Shown here piece after piece: positions 11,501 to 19,429 of a DNA stretch of 64,000 nucleotides. Source of the stretch: Nematopogon swammerdamellus (Eukaryota > Arthropoda > Insecta > Lepidoptera > Adelidae); assembly GCA_946902875.1 (NCBI GenBank), contig OX336349.1:14469891-14533890 (forward strand). The letters run 5' to 3'. Both the position numbers and the translations under genes were made by a program. Below the pieces are notes generated by a model, which had not been told where the DNA came from, did no database searches, and worked only from the letters and a program-made list of their open reading frames with translations. Within the stretch, counting starts at the first letter, position 1; each line of letters starts with the position of its first letter.

Positions 11501-14173
11501 CAAGCCATGGCTCACCAGAGGGAGGGCACTTCGACAGAGGTATACAGACTCCATCAGGCCCTCGGACGAGATCATCAGGACAGTAGCAGCCGACCCTGCA
11601 GACCGCAGAGCAGGCCGGTGCGGGCTTCAGGCAGGTCCTCTGGCATCCTCCGCAAGTGAGGAACCTCTCGTTCGGTCTGCAAATGCTGGAGACTTGACCT
11701 GCGATGTCATGGTTAGGATTTTTTATGTGGTATATTACCCGTCATAACAGGTCGTTTACTGTACTATACAGAATGTCCCCGGACGCCTTGTAATAAAAGC
11801 ACTGGTGAAAGATTGTTTAAAATATATAGATAGATAGATAGAAATACTTTATTGCTCCAAAAAACATTTAACATAAACACACAATAAGAAATTTACATGA
11901 GGGGCAAAGGCGGACTTATCCCTTACAGGGATTTCTCCCAGTCAACCTTTGGATGTTTAAGAGTCGTATGTTGCGAGATATAAGTAGGTAGTAGCAAAAG
12001 ACTTAAGTGTGGGAATGTAAAATATAATATAAGGAAAATAACTATAATATACTATAATATACACTACATATAAGTACATACTAGTTAATTAAACGTAAGT
12101 ATAAATTACTATTTATAGATTAAATTAAATACATATGAATTACAATTTATATAATACATAATACCTAAATATATACATACATACTTGTCCATTCAGAATT
12201 AAAGGATTTTTTAGCTTTTGACTTCACACTGACGGAGATAGTACAACTATCTCTTTTGTTGAATATATATGCTTTTATTAAAATTTTAGGATTTCCCAAC
12301 AAACTAAATGCGTACTACAATGTGTGGGCGCCTTTAGCATCGCGGGCGGTACGCGGGCGGAGCGGCCGGCGGCGGCGGCGCTGCATGGCGCGGGAGGTAC
12401 GCGGGTGGTACGCGGGCGGGGCGGGCTATCTGTTTGCGTTCACCACTCGCGTCGCGTCCGTCCGTATTCCCACTTCCCGCTGCCCCGCGCCCCGCGCGCG
12501 CCATATTAGAGTATTACAACATTACACTACATTAATAATTTTAAAAATTTATATCTCCGCAACGGGGGTACCTAGAACCTTACTTCTTTTACTAATTATG
12601 TTTGTTATAAAGCGTAGAATGGCCGCCTTAAAGCAAATACACCAGTCCGGGGACATTCTGTATAGGTGGATGGTCTGTCGATCTGTTGATCGTATGGCGG
12701 AAATGCGATACGGACAATTTAGTGATTCGTGATTGGTGGCTGGTGACCCTAATGGATAGTGCTTGAGGATTTATCTCATGCAAAAGGTTTGAGTTTCAAA
12801 ACCGGTGAAGAAAACCGTAGAGACAATTTGAATTGTGTGGGTACAGATTCCAGTCAAAAGTTTTTTTGTGATGATTAGTTAACCTTGTCAAGCTCATTGG
12901 TGCGGCCAGTACTTGGATGGCTGACCGTAGTTCGGATTCCACATAAAACTGTTAGGTCCCTTCCCTTCTTTTCTTACGTTGCTAGGTGGTAGGGTTCAAC
13001 CCACCCGGGTTGATTTGATACCACCGCACTGAATGAAAGATCGGTTGAAATAGCTATTTAAATAATTCGTATTTCCCGTCCAGTCCATTGTAGCCACCCG
13101 GCACGACCGAAGGGAAGCACTGATATGGCACCAGGTTCACCAATGTGTTATGGGCTGACATCACGGATGTAGTAGGTGATGTGACCAACGTTGTCAGTTT
13201 CAATCATTCAGTCAATCAATCAGTCAATCAGTCAGCAGGTCAATTATTCAGGTTCATAAGCGGCCTGAATGAGGCGTACAAGGCTAACAAACACACAAAT
13301 GACAGATTCTAGGCAACGTCTTTTTCCCCGACTATGATGAAACCAAATAAGCGTCTAGCGCTTAGGCGCTATTACTAAATAGGCATACGACTCGTCCGAT
13401 TTTGAAAATTCCCGTGTATTCGGTTTTTAAACGGTTTTTTCTCAATTACCCGGATAAGACTGGGTACCACATGTTTTAGAAAATTCAAAATGGTGGCCGC
13501 CAGTCGGCACATTTATTTTTTATTTATTTTTTATTTATGTATATAAGCACATGCATCTGAACAGATCATCGTCATTCATTACTGCCCAACTAGGCAAGCC
13601 CGTTCTAGGGCTAGCATTATATATACATTAAATTTTTTCAATTTTATCTATATGCCAAATAGTTACATCATACAATTTTCAATAATCTTAATCATTTATT
13701 ATTAGTATATATTGATATAAAAGTACTTATTAATTTATAACACAATCATACAATATAACAATATCATTAAACTAAAATTAAGAAATATGAAAAACTAAAC
13801 TTAAATAATTTATAAACTAAACCTAAAAAAAAATAAAAAAAAATTAAATTATTAATCTTAATCAAGAAGTACAGTCCAGTATAAAATGAGCTCCGGATAA
13901 TTTATACGAGTATTAATATATATTATATATCACGCTTTAATGGTTTAGAACTAAAATAAAAAGTCGGGAGTGTAGAAAGATTGGAATGAACCCGACTACA
14001 GCATTTTCGATACACTTTCCTTGTTATTTCCTTCGTTTTTCGTTTTTTTTTTTGTAGTAGGGATTTATGTACATACATGCTAAATTATTTTCTAGTCTTT
14101 TAAAATTGCGCTTACCCAATACTCCCAAGCTTCCAGTCAAAATAATAGTGGCTGCAACGAATCTACTGATCAT
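5369..14173 (-). CDS. Five-domain TIL protease inhibitor gene (six exons, gene span)
   Basis: Proposed join: 14173-14116, 11698-11516, 7876-7658, 7281-7090, 6672-6463, 5565-5369. This gives 1059 coding bases, i.e. a 352-residue secreted protein. Exon 1 encodes a signal peptide; each other exon encodes one TIL domain with ten cysteines. Every junction is phase 1 and the split codons give Gly, Ala, Ser, Ala and Gln. TIL domains block serine proteases by presenting a loop between cysteines 5 and 6. In insects such proteins act in hemolymph, gut or cuticle against host and pathogen proteases. The weak point is that exons 2-5 could also be read past their donors to a nearby stop, so shorter proteins with fewer domains, or several genes, are possible. 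The donor of the fifth exon (C|GTATGA) is weak. Confidence 0.6.
5590..5850 (+). repeat. Dispersed repeat R37 (TTCGTTTAGGTTTT family), copy 1
   Basis: It shares CTTTAAGATTTAGGATTTTC, the CGTTTAGGTTTT block and later blocks (TTTTTGTATTCCTCATA, CACTTGAAAAAA) with 37735-38155 and, in shorter form, with 51208-51345. It carries no coding content and lies in the intron between TIL exons D and E. Confidence 0.5.
6463..6672 (-). CDS. Multi-TIL gene exon 5: TIL domain D
   Basis: The frame from 6672 reads EESPAHHHITTVEDC and then a full ten-cysteine TIL domain (C-8-C-2-C-3-C-6-C-4-C-3-C-1-C-11-C-5-C) ending ACYP. The 5-6 loop is Pro-Ala-His-Ala, one residue longer than in A-C, with Ala again at the expected P1. 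The acceptor (GGCTTAG) has a poor pyrimidine tract and the donor C|GTATGA is weak. Without splicing the frame reads RMIPF and stops at 6448-6446. This exon may therefore be the last one of a four-domain form. Confidence 0.65.
7090..7281 (-). CDS. Multi-TIL gene exon 4: TIL domain C
   Basis: The acceptor TTATTTGCAG is good; 63 full codons follow in phase 1. It is a ten-cysteine TIL domain with VCGPNQQFKECYCEKTC at its start and CVKLHQC at its end. The reactive loop is Pro-Ala-Gln, as in domain B. The donor G|GTCAGT at 7089 is moderate. If it is skipped the frame runs 13 residues to a stop at 7049, giving a basic tail (YRRSRDRGR). Which form is used cannot be settled from sequence. Confidence 0.75.
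7658..7876 (-). CDS. Multi-TIL gene exon 3: TIL domain B
   Basis: The acceptor TTTCCACAG opens the exon and the near-consensus donor T|GTAAGT closes it, both in phase 1. Of 72 codons, the first 15 form an acidic linker (EYEMNTTEPRPLELV) and the rest a ten-cysteine TIL domain. The 5-6 loop is Pro-Ala-Gln (predicted P1 Ala). Domains B and C share NPNP, CPAQC and RGC(F/Y)CK, so one probably arose by exon duplication. Reading past the donor adds only three residues before TGA. Confidence 0.8.
8048..8110. repeat. Poly-C tract next to a dispersed repeat end
   Basis: A run of 20 C (8072-8091), an A and seven more C are followed by eight T. The block ACAGCGATCGGCGGCCGTCC just before it recurs in inverted form near 53145-53175 and more loosely at 7920, so the C run probably ends a repeat copy. 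Such homopolymers are also error-prone in assemblies. Confidence 0.6.
8165..9204 (+). pseudogene. Decayed non-LTR reverse transcriptase
   Basis: Several frames together make a reverse transcriptase: an LLxFSNAxNA-like start near 8174, GVPQGGMLSPLLFAIFI at 8350-8400, YHLYPDYLQLYLGG at 8430-8470, and LIVNPNKSQAMI at 8545-8585. Then comes a thumb region with LILPILDYADVCYLDV near 8770-8815. The catalytic Y-A-D-D is changed to Y-P-D-Y and there are several frameshifts, so the copy is dead. It lies in the intron between TIL domains A and B. Confidence 0.75.
9205..10463 (-). mobile_element. 5'-truncated LINE: RT C-terminal part plus 3' UTR
   Basis: A continuous minus-strand frame of about 266 codons (10463-9663) covers the end of the palm and the thumb/connection part of a non-LTR polymerase: LLLNVNKTNIMHF, LTFLGVIFDKSFTWKAHI, YHAYFESIMSYGLMFWG and LLQKRALRYI. 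It ends IKDALTDRNFI. About 450 bases of 3' UTR follow down to 9205, matching 2795-3310. The catalytic motifs are upstream and missing; the 5' end is cut at a copy of the TCTATC-tailed element. The open frame suggests a recent insertion. Confidence 0.85.
10452..11243 (+). mobile_element. Retroelement 3' end with TCTATC tail, copy 2
   Basis: It starts at a CTCCATCAATGTGAAGTAAA block, contains the shared TCTCAAACATCCA and TCTCTTCAAAGGATAAGTTC blocks, and ends in AATAAAGCATTTTCTATC followed by (TATC)n near 11224-11243. It adjoins the 5' break of the LINE at 10463. Confidence 0.65.
11516..11698 (-). CDS. Multi-TIL gene exon 2: TIL domain A
   Basis: After the acceptor ATCGCAG, two bases complete a Gly codon and 60 codons follow. 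Cysteine order: C-8-C-2-C-3-C-6-C-3-C-3-C-1-C-11-C-5-C. The loop between cysteines 5 and 6 is Ser-Ala-Val, so the predicted P1 residue is Ala. The exon ends PPS then G|GTGAGC in phase 1. If the donor is ignored the frame reads 11 residues further to a stop near 11480, which would make a complete single-domain inhibitor with exon 1. Confidence 0.75.
11767..12662. mobile_element. TA-flanked MITE 1 with GC-rich core, containing a nested retroelement 3' end
   Basis: Perfect 17-bp terminal inverted repeats, TACAGAATGTCCCCGGA at the left and its complement at the right (12646-12662), bound an 896-bp element; TA lies on both sides. Inside is a minus-strand TCTATC-tailed retroelement copy (12246-11826), a very GC-rich block (about 12325-12510, many CGCGGGCGG) and an AT-rich stretch with TTTATATCTCCGCAACGGGG. 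No transposase was found. Confidence 0.7.
12881..13204 (+). mobile_element. SINE copy S2, degraded head
   Basis: It has AGCTCATTGGTGCGGCCAG, a short 5S-like piece (AGTACTTGGATGGCTGACCG), the B box GTTCGGATTCC, the GGTGGTAGGGTTCA body and the GTGTTATGGGCTGACATCAC 3' part. Part of the head is missing. An ATTCAGTCA-type simple repeat (13201-13250) takes the place of an A tail. Confidence 0.65.
13251..14115. other. Intron sequence, no gene recognised
   Basis: AT-rich sequence between TIL exons 1 and 2. A poorly conserved repeat piece lies near 13560-13615; otherwise I see nothing with clear ends or coding potential. Confidence 0.35.
14116..14173 (-). CDS. Multi-TIL gene exon 1: signal peptide
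   Basis: ATG at 14173 opens 19 codons (MISRFVAATIILTGSLGVL) plus one base, ending at G|GTAAGC. The peptide has one basic residue and then a hydrophobic core, as expected of a secretory signal. Phase 1 matches the next exon at 11698. The exon is too short to stand out as an open frame and was found from its donor and composition. Confidence 0.7.
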
Positions 14174-14229
14174 GATTTCCGCTTTCCCAACTTTTCACAC
14201 TTTTTCTAACCCTCCGCAATCGTAGTCCC

Positions 14230-14345
14230 TTCACACGTGTGCTCCGTCGTTAACACGTGTTGTGCCTCGTTTCCGCTTATTGTGCCGTGTTATCCCTTTG
14301 CACGTGTGTCGTCCTTTACACGTATGTCGTTCCTTTACGCGTGTT
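14230..14345 (-). promoter_or_regulatory. Cluster of CACGTG E-boxes upstream of the multi-TIL gene
   Basis: Three CACGTG hexamers (14234-14239, 14254-14259, 14301-14306) and near-matches at about 14318 and 14336 lie 60-170 bases upstream of the ATG at 14173. They sit in imperfect tandem units of about 18-20 bases (CCTTT.CACGTGTGTCGT). CACGTG is the site of bHLH factors such as Myc/Max or Clock/Cycle. Whether the cluster regulates the gene or is only a small tandem repeat is not shown. Confidence 0.35.
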
Positions 14346-14639
14346 TATGTTCACTCGAACTGCGGCTGTGTATAACTGCGCGTCCGCTACGCTCGTATGT
14401 CTTTATATTGCCAATACACGGAATGGCACCTTCGAAAGAATAGGTATGTTAGTAAATAAAGTAGAATACGCATAATTTTGAGATACAATTTGTGAAGTCG
14501 TATATCCTATACTTTAAGTCGTTTGAACCGTAGTCGGTCGGTATAGCCGGTTGAAATCAGAGAATATGTGTTATTTATTATGGCGGATGTGCCAATAAAT
14601 AATGAAAAGCATAAAGTAAAAAATTAAGCGGATCCCCAT

Positions 14640-14826
14640 ACAAGAAACGTGCTAAGAATCGATTAGTACATGTTCACGCTATTGGAATAATAGATGGCGC
14701 CACAAGTATTTATATTTTGCATTATAGGAAGACCAAATATAGACGAATATGATTTTTGACAGGTATGGTATAGCTGATCTACGGAACCCTCCGTGCGCGA
14801 ATAAAACTCGCAGTTGACCGTTTTTT
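14640..14826 (-). mobile_element. Dispersed element with GTGCGCG / GGCGCCATCTATTAT blocks, copy 1
   Basis: The minus strand shows CGCGCACGGAGGGTTCCGTA, later ATATTTGGTCTTCC and GTGGCGCCATCTATTATTCC. The same blocks occur on the plus strand at 33272-33632 and 40217-40490. This is a common lepidopteran non-LTR/SINE-like 3' sequence in my experience. Confidence 0.55.
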
Positions 14827-15089
14827 TTTATTTATCTGAAATTTTCTCACACTCTTAACCGATTGTCACGATGCTACGGTCGGTATCTCGTGGATGAAAC
14901 TTGTTTTCACAGGATATTGATTAAAACTTTAGTTTGCATTGTACTTTAATACGCGCGTGATCACTTGATCAGACCTAGGCACACACGAACAATTAAAAGA
15001 GATGGAATAAGCATAAGTAGGTATATAAGATTAATAATACATAAGTAATTAAATCAACAGTTGAGAACATGTCTGCGTATCTATGTATA

Positions 15090-15691
15090 TGTCACCGGCA
15101 ATCTGTATAATCCGGTATTCTATAGAATACCTAGGCATTCTATAGAATACCGGATAATTGCTTAAAACGCTTAGGCAATGTATGAAATATCATTTATTTC
15201 ATACTTTGCCTAGGCAATCTATAGAATGCCTAATGACCAGCCGGCAAAGTGTTTTTAAATTTGGTTTAACCTAACCTAACCTGAATACGACACTCGAAAG
15301 ACAAGGCGGCTCCTTTCGTGAACACTCGGCTCGAAACGAAACATAACAAAAACGACATGCGCCGCCTCAACATTAGGTTAGGGTTAATTTGTTTTAACCA
15401 CCAAAACTAAATTAACTAAAGTAATCTAAATTAACGTAAATTTAACACATTTCCGATTCCTGTTTAGCAAATGAGGCCTTTTATTTGTGTCATTTTATAC
15501 TTTACCTATCTCCTAATGGCATTCTATAAAATGCCTAGGCAATCTATAGATTGCCTAGGCATAGTGTGTAATGACTAATGAATGATTAACAGCTGATAAA
15601 ATATTTCATACATTGACTAGACGGACCCGGTATTGTATAGAATGTCTAGGTATTCTATACAATGACTGAATTATATACTTTGCCGGTAACA
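15090..15691. mobile_element. MITE with ATTCTATAGAAT palindromic subterminal repeats
   Basis: The ends are inverted: TGTCACCGGCAA at the left and TTGCCGGTAACA at the right. Next to each end are repeated palindromes (ATTCTATAGAAT and variants, CCTAGG, GGCAATCTATAGATTGCC). The element is 602 bp, flanked by TA, and has no reading frame. The middle carries unrelated single-copy-like sequence (15260-15480). Confidence 0.7.
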
Positions 15692-15985
15692 TAATATATA
15701 CTTCATTTCATTTCAGTTTCCCACTTCACACGTATTTCCGTTTGATCCGAAAGGAGTGCATGCCGACCAAATGTTGCTAAAATTATCAAATTAATTGAAT
15801 TAATGGAATGTTGATGAAAGTTGTACATCATTATTATTATTTATGTTTTACTGTTTATATTTATACTCTTTTAAAAAGATTTTTTTGAGAAAAAATAAAT
15901 AAAAATATAGTGAAATGCGCGCATCAGCTTCAAGCTGTTAGTGCTTATATAATTTATAATAATAAAATAAAAAGTGCACTGATAA

Positions 15986-16345
15986 TTTCCGGCGGTCGGT
16001 TATTTTTGCTTGCTTTAGCACCGCCTTCAACTCTAGGGTTGAATTTTTTTTTTATTTCATACATTTTTGAAGGCGGTTTTTATATTTTTTTAAATTGTTT
16101 TTTATTTCACAGTTTTTTTAGTAATTTTTTGCTATTAATGTACTCGTCGCGATTCCGCCTCGCTTTCCAATCCGATCTTGACCAAATTGAAATGGGACCA
16201 CACGGGAAGCACCAGCTTTCAAATAAAAAAAGAATTTTCAAAATTGGTTCATCCAGTCGAAAGTTCTGAGGTAACAAACATTCAGTCTTAGTCATACAAA
16301 AAAATACCGTCGAATTGAGAACTTTGAAGTCCTTTTTTTGAAGTC
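15986..16345 (+). repeat. CGGTT-ended dispersed repeat, copy 1
   Basis: Blocks in order: TTTAGCACCGCCTTCAACTC, TTTTTGAAGGCGGTTTTTAT, CGCGATTCCGCCTCGCTTTC, CCAATCCGATCTTGACC, AAAAAGAATTTTCAAAAT, CGTCGAATTGAGAAC and TTTTTTGAAGTCGGTTAAAA. The same blocks recur at 46291-46760, 47540-47690, 48000-48510 and 49519-50010, two of which form large hairpins. Confidence 0.65.
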
Positions 16346-16599
16346 GGTTAAAAAACAGAATACACGCACCAGCTTAAACTTATTGTGTTCAAAATAAATA
16401 AAACTAAATAAAATGTATACAATGTACAATGGCGTCTCTGCGGTATGTAGGTATTCCTGCTGTAGCCATTTTGATGAGGAAACTACAACCATTCAGAGTT
16501 TTAAAACTTTTTTATTTTCGATCGATTTAGATTCGATTTATTTCGATGTTTAGCGGAAGCCATGGCCCAAAAACATGTACTTAGGTGACTATCTGTATT

Positions 16600-16810
16600 A
16601 CCAACACATGTGAATTATTAGCATATTTTTTTATAGTAAGCGCGACAAGTAGCTCCGAGCCACCCATAAGGTGTCTAAAACGACGCCAATGGACATTCGG
16701 TCGCATGCAGGGGTTGCGAATGCCATGCCGGCCAGACAGTTGTCTATTCAGGCCTCTCTTGAAGGACCCGAGACTGTACTTGGGGGGAAAAATTCTTGTC
16801 CCCTAATATG
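16600..16810 (-). mobile_element. LINE 3' end fragment (NRHL / GTCGCGCT-type tail)
   Basis: Read on the minus strand it has AAGTACAGTCTCGGGTCCTT, CAAGAGAGGCCTGAATAGAC, GGCCGGCATGGCATTCGCAA and then CGACCGAATGTCCATTGGCG, matching the 3' part of the plus-strand element at 35769-36210. The coding part is limited to a few codons. Confidence 0.6.
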
Positions 16811-16915
16811 TATTGTGTTTTGCTTTATTTTGTTTTATTGTCTGAGTGTACTTTAGAAATTAATATTATATAATTAGTAATATGTATGTAGATAGGTTTT
16901 AATCACTGGGTTATT

Positions 16916-17250
16916 GTGTGGGACCGGTACTTTAAAAGAATAGCCCAACTGCATCTCTCACCGTGTATGTCGTAAAAGGCGACTAAGGGATATAACTCGC
17001 TTCTTATATTACTAGGTGGTAGGGTTTAACCCGCCCGGGTCGGTACCACCGCACTGAATGAAAGGTCGGTCGAAACGGCTATGTAAATAGTTTGTGTTTT
17101 CCGTCCAGTTCAGTGTAGCCGGCACGATCGAAGGGAAGCACTAACGTGGCACCAAGTTCACCCGGTGTTATGGGCTGACATCACGGATTTTGTAGGTGAT
17201 TTAGCCAACCCAATAGAAAGTTTCCATAAAAGAAAAAAAGAAAAAAAAAA
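16916..17250 (+). mobile_element. SINE copy S3 with the alternative head
   Basis: The head reads GTGTGGGACCGGTACTTTAA, AGAATAGCCCAACTGCATCT and GTCGTAAAAGGCGACTAAGG instead of the tRNA/5S head. From about 17010 the body is the same as in S1 (TAGGTGGTAGGGTTTAACCC, ACCGCACTGAATGAAAGG, GTTATGGGCTGACATCAC) and it ends in an A-rich tail. Confidence 0.75.
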
Positions 17251-17569
17251 TATGGATTATGGTATGGTAAGTTACATTTTGGTAAGAATTATACCATTAA
17301 ATATGTTTATTGGGTGTGGTTTAAAACTAGGCACTCCATGTAGCTGCGTTTTAATTTAATTTAATATATTAATTATTCTAGTTTCAAAAATCATGAAAAA
17401 TTATCATTCAAAAAATTTTTGTTTGATTCTTATTTCGTACCTTTCGAGTTCTTAACAATAATTACATTAACAGTAACACGCTTATCCGTCTGAACTAAGC
17501 CACATATTAGAGCTTTCCTTTATTTGGGCATATCTGTTCGTGGACTGATGCCATTCATAATTTCGGCCA

Positions 17570-17925
17570 AGACGAGACGGAAGTTAACTTTTTCCATACA
17601 AAATCGTCTTTCGGCATTTATGTCTTCTAGCCCCCTAAACCTTCATAACTACCTTCCTGTAATTTTTTGGTTTAGATGAAATATATCCATAGCACCGAAG
17701 CTAAAAATTTGTATTTCAACCGAAAACATTTGAATTTTTCGACTGTCCTTATTACAACAAAAAAATAATTGCAAAAATCGGATATAAACGACGGATATGA
17801 AATGAAAATATGAATATAATATGAAATATAAATCGAAATCTTTCGAAATAGAAATATAATGAATGAAATATGAATCGGATATGAAAGACGATTTTGTATG
17901 GAGAAAGTTAACTTCCGTCTCTTCG
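17570..17925. mobile_element. MITE with ~40-bp inverted ends
   Basis: The left end (17570-17612) contains GACGGAAGTTAACTTT and CCATACAAAATCGTCTTTC. The right end (17883-17925) is its complement with one or two differences. The 356-bp element has no transposase and an AT-rich interior with GAAATATGAAT repeats. Confidence 0.8.
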
Positions 17926-18205
17926 TGTAAATCACATGATTACACAAATGACAACCTACCTACATGGATACAACTTACGGGTTTTCCACTACCATGGCAG
18001 TGGAACGAAGGTGATCTATGACATCACGCGCGGCCATCATTCATGATGACGTCACGCAGTCACAGTGCCCCGAGCCCGAGCGATGCACATCAGATAAATC
18101 ATTAGTATTTATTCTTATCTCATTATTGCTCACTACATAAATGTTGCCCGCAGCCAGTAATGCCTTGAAATACATTCATTTGAATTAGTCGGCTTTTCGA
18201 CGCGT

Positions 18206-18396
18206 TCATTTCAGCGTGGGAAGCATTTTGGACGCATTACAGTGTGGGGCGCATTTCAGTTTTGGACGCATTTCAGCGTGGGACGCATTTCAGTTTTGGA
18301 CGCATTTCAGCGTGGGACGCATTTCAACGTGGGACTCATTTCAGCGTGGGACGCATTTCAACGTGGAACTCATTTCAGGGTGGGACTCATTTCAGC
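18206..18396 (+). repeat. 17-bp tandem array
   Basis: The unit GGACGCATTTCAGCGTG and variants (…CAGTTTTG, …CAACGTG, GGACTCATTT…) repeat about eleven times. Because 17 is not a multiple of three, all three forward frames stay open and repeat a 17-residue peptide. The open frames here are a by-product of the array, not a gene. Confidence 0.9.
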
Positions 18397-18499
18397 GTGT
18401 TATTTATGTTATTATTATTTTATTTTTAACATGTCTTTTTATTTTAGATCTTAATTGTAGTTTTAGTTTGTATTTTATTTTGTAATTAAATTAAATTAA

Positions 18500-19180
18500 A
18501 TGTAAATTTTCCTAAACACGGTAAACGAATGTAAATTCTCACACCGAGTTATAATTCCTCAGATAACTTCCTACTACAATCTGTGAGGCAATTCTCTATT
18601 ATCAACTCATCGCTACTACCAAATTCCTCATGATCCGTCTCAGTCGCACCAATGAGCTTCTCAATGCGTCAAGTGAGACAGTTGCGGCTACCGCTATTTT
18701 TGCGATAATCGCTAATGATTGCCTCCAACGTATCTACTTAATGTCGTCGTCCCACCTGGCGGGCCGCCATTGTTGGAACCGTTTGCTCCAACGGTCGTTC
18801 AATATCGACTTCTAAATGTAATAGTAAAATAATATTATGTAGCAAAAAATAAGATAATTTTGCCGGTTCTCGTCGCGGACAGTGACCACAAATTTTGTCG
18901 ACTTTTCTCACTTTCGCGTGGTCTTCGTCTTCGTGTTACGCCGACGGTTACATCATTTTATTGTACGGTTCATTGGAGCTTCAACACTGGTCACAGAAAA
19001 CTAAATACCGTATTTTTTTTACTTTAGGTTTTTAATGTTCTGTGTACATGTACAGCGTGTGTATATTTTTCTTCTGCCGGCTTATTGCGGAATACAATCT
19101 GCCCGTCACATAGCAATGTTTTGGCATTGATATAGCGTTCAGCGTATGTCCGGTACGCTACGCACGCTGAACTGTTGAAC
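18500..19180. other. No gene recognised
   Basis: Intergenic sequence. A piece at 18640-18725 (CTTCTCAATGCGTC, TTTTTGCGATAATCGC) is similar to 26580-26640, suggesting a shared old repeat. A short hairpin (AGAGCGTGTTTATTA and its complement) follows at 19181-19241. Confidence 0.35.
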
Positions 19181-19429
19181 AGAGCGTGTTTATTAGGCGC
19201 TTGTTTCACTCACAGGCGCACTTAGCTAATAAACACGCTCTATTTCAACCAATCAGAAAGCGTTATGTAATGTACCCACCTAATGCACTCGGCGCGGTTA
19301 ATAGTTTAAATCTGAGTTTTCGGGTGAGTTAACATGTCGAGTTTTTCCCGGTAGTCCCCGGTCTCATTACGTTGTTTTTCCTACATCTGAACTTCTGCGA
19401 ACTGCCAAATAATGTTTTCAGTTTAGAGA

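Noticed and set aside
12256..12732. Plus-strand frame of 158 codons rich in Arg and Ala
   Set aside because: It crosses the GC-rich core and the right end of MITE 1; composition, not selection, keeps it open.
18216..18485. Open frames of 60-90 residues with WDAFQRGTHF repeats
   Set aside because: They are produced by a 17-bp tandem array that keeps all frames open.
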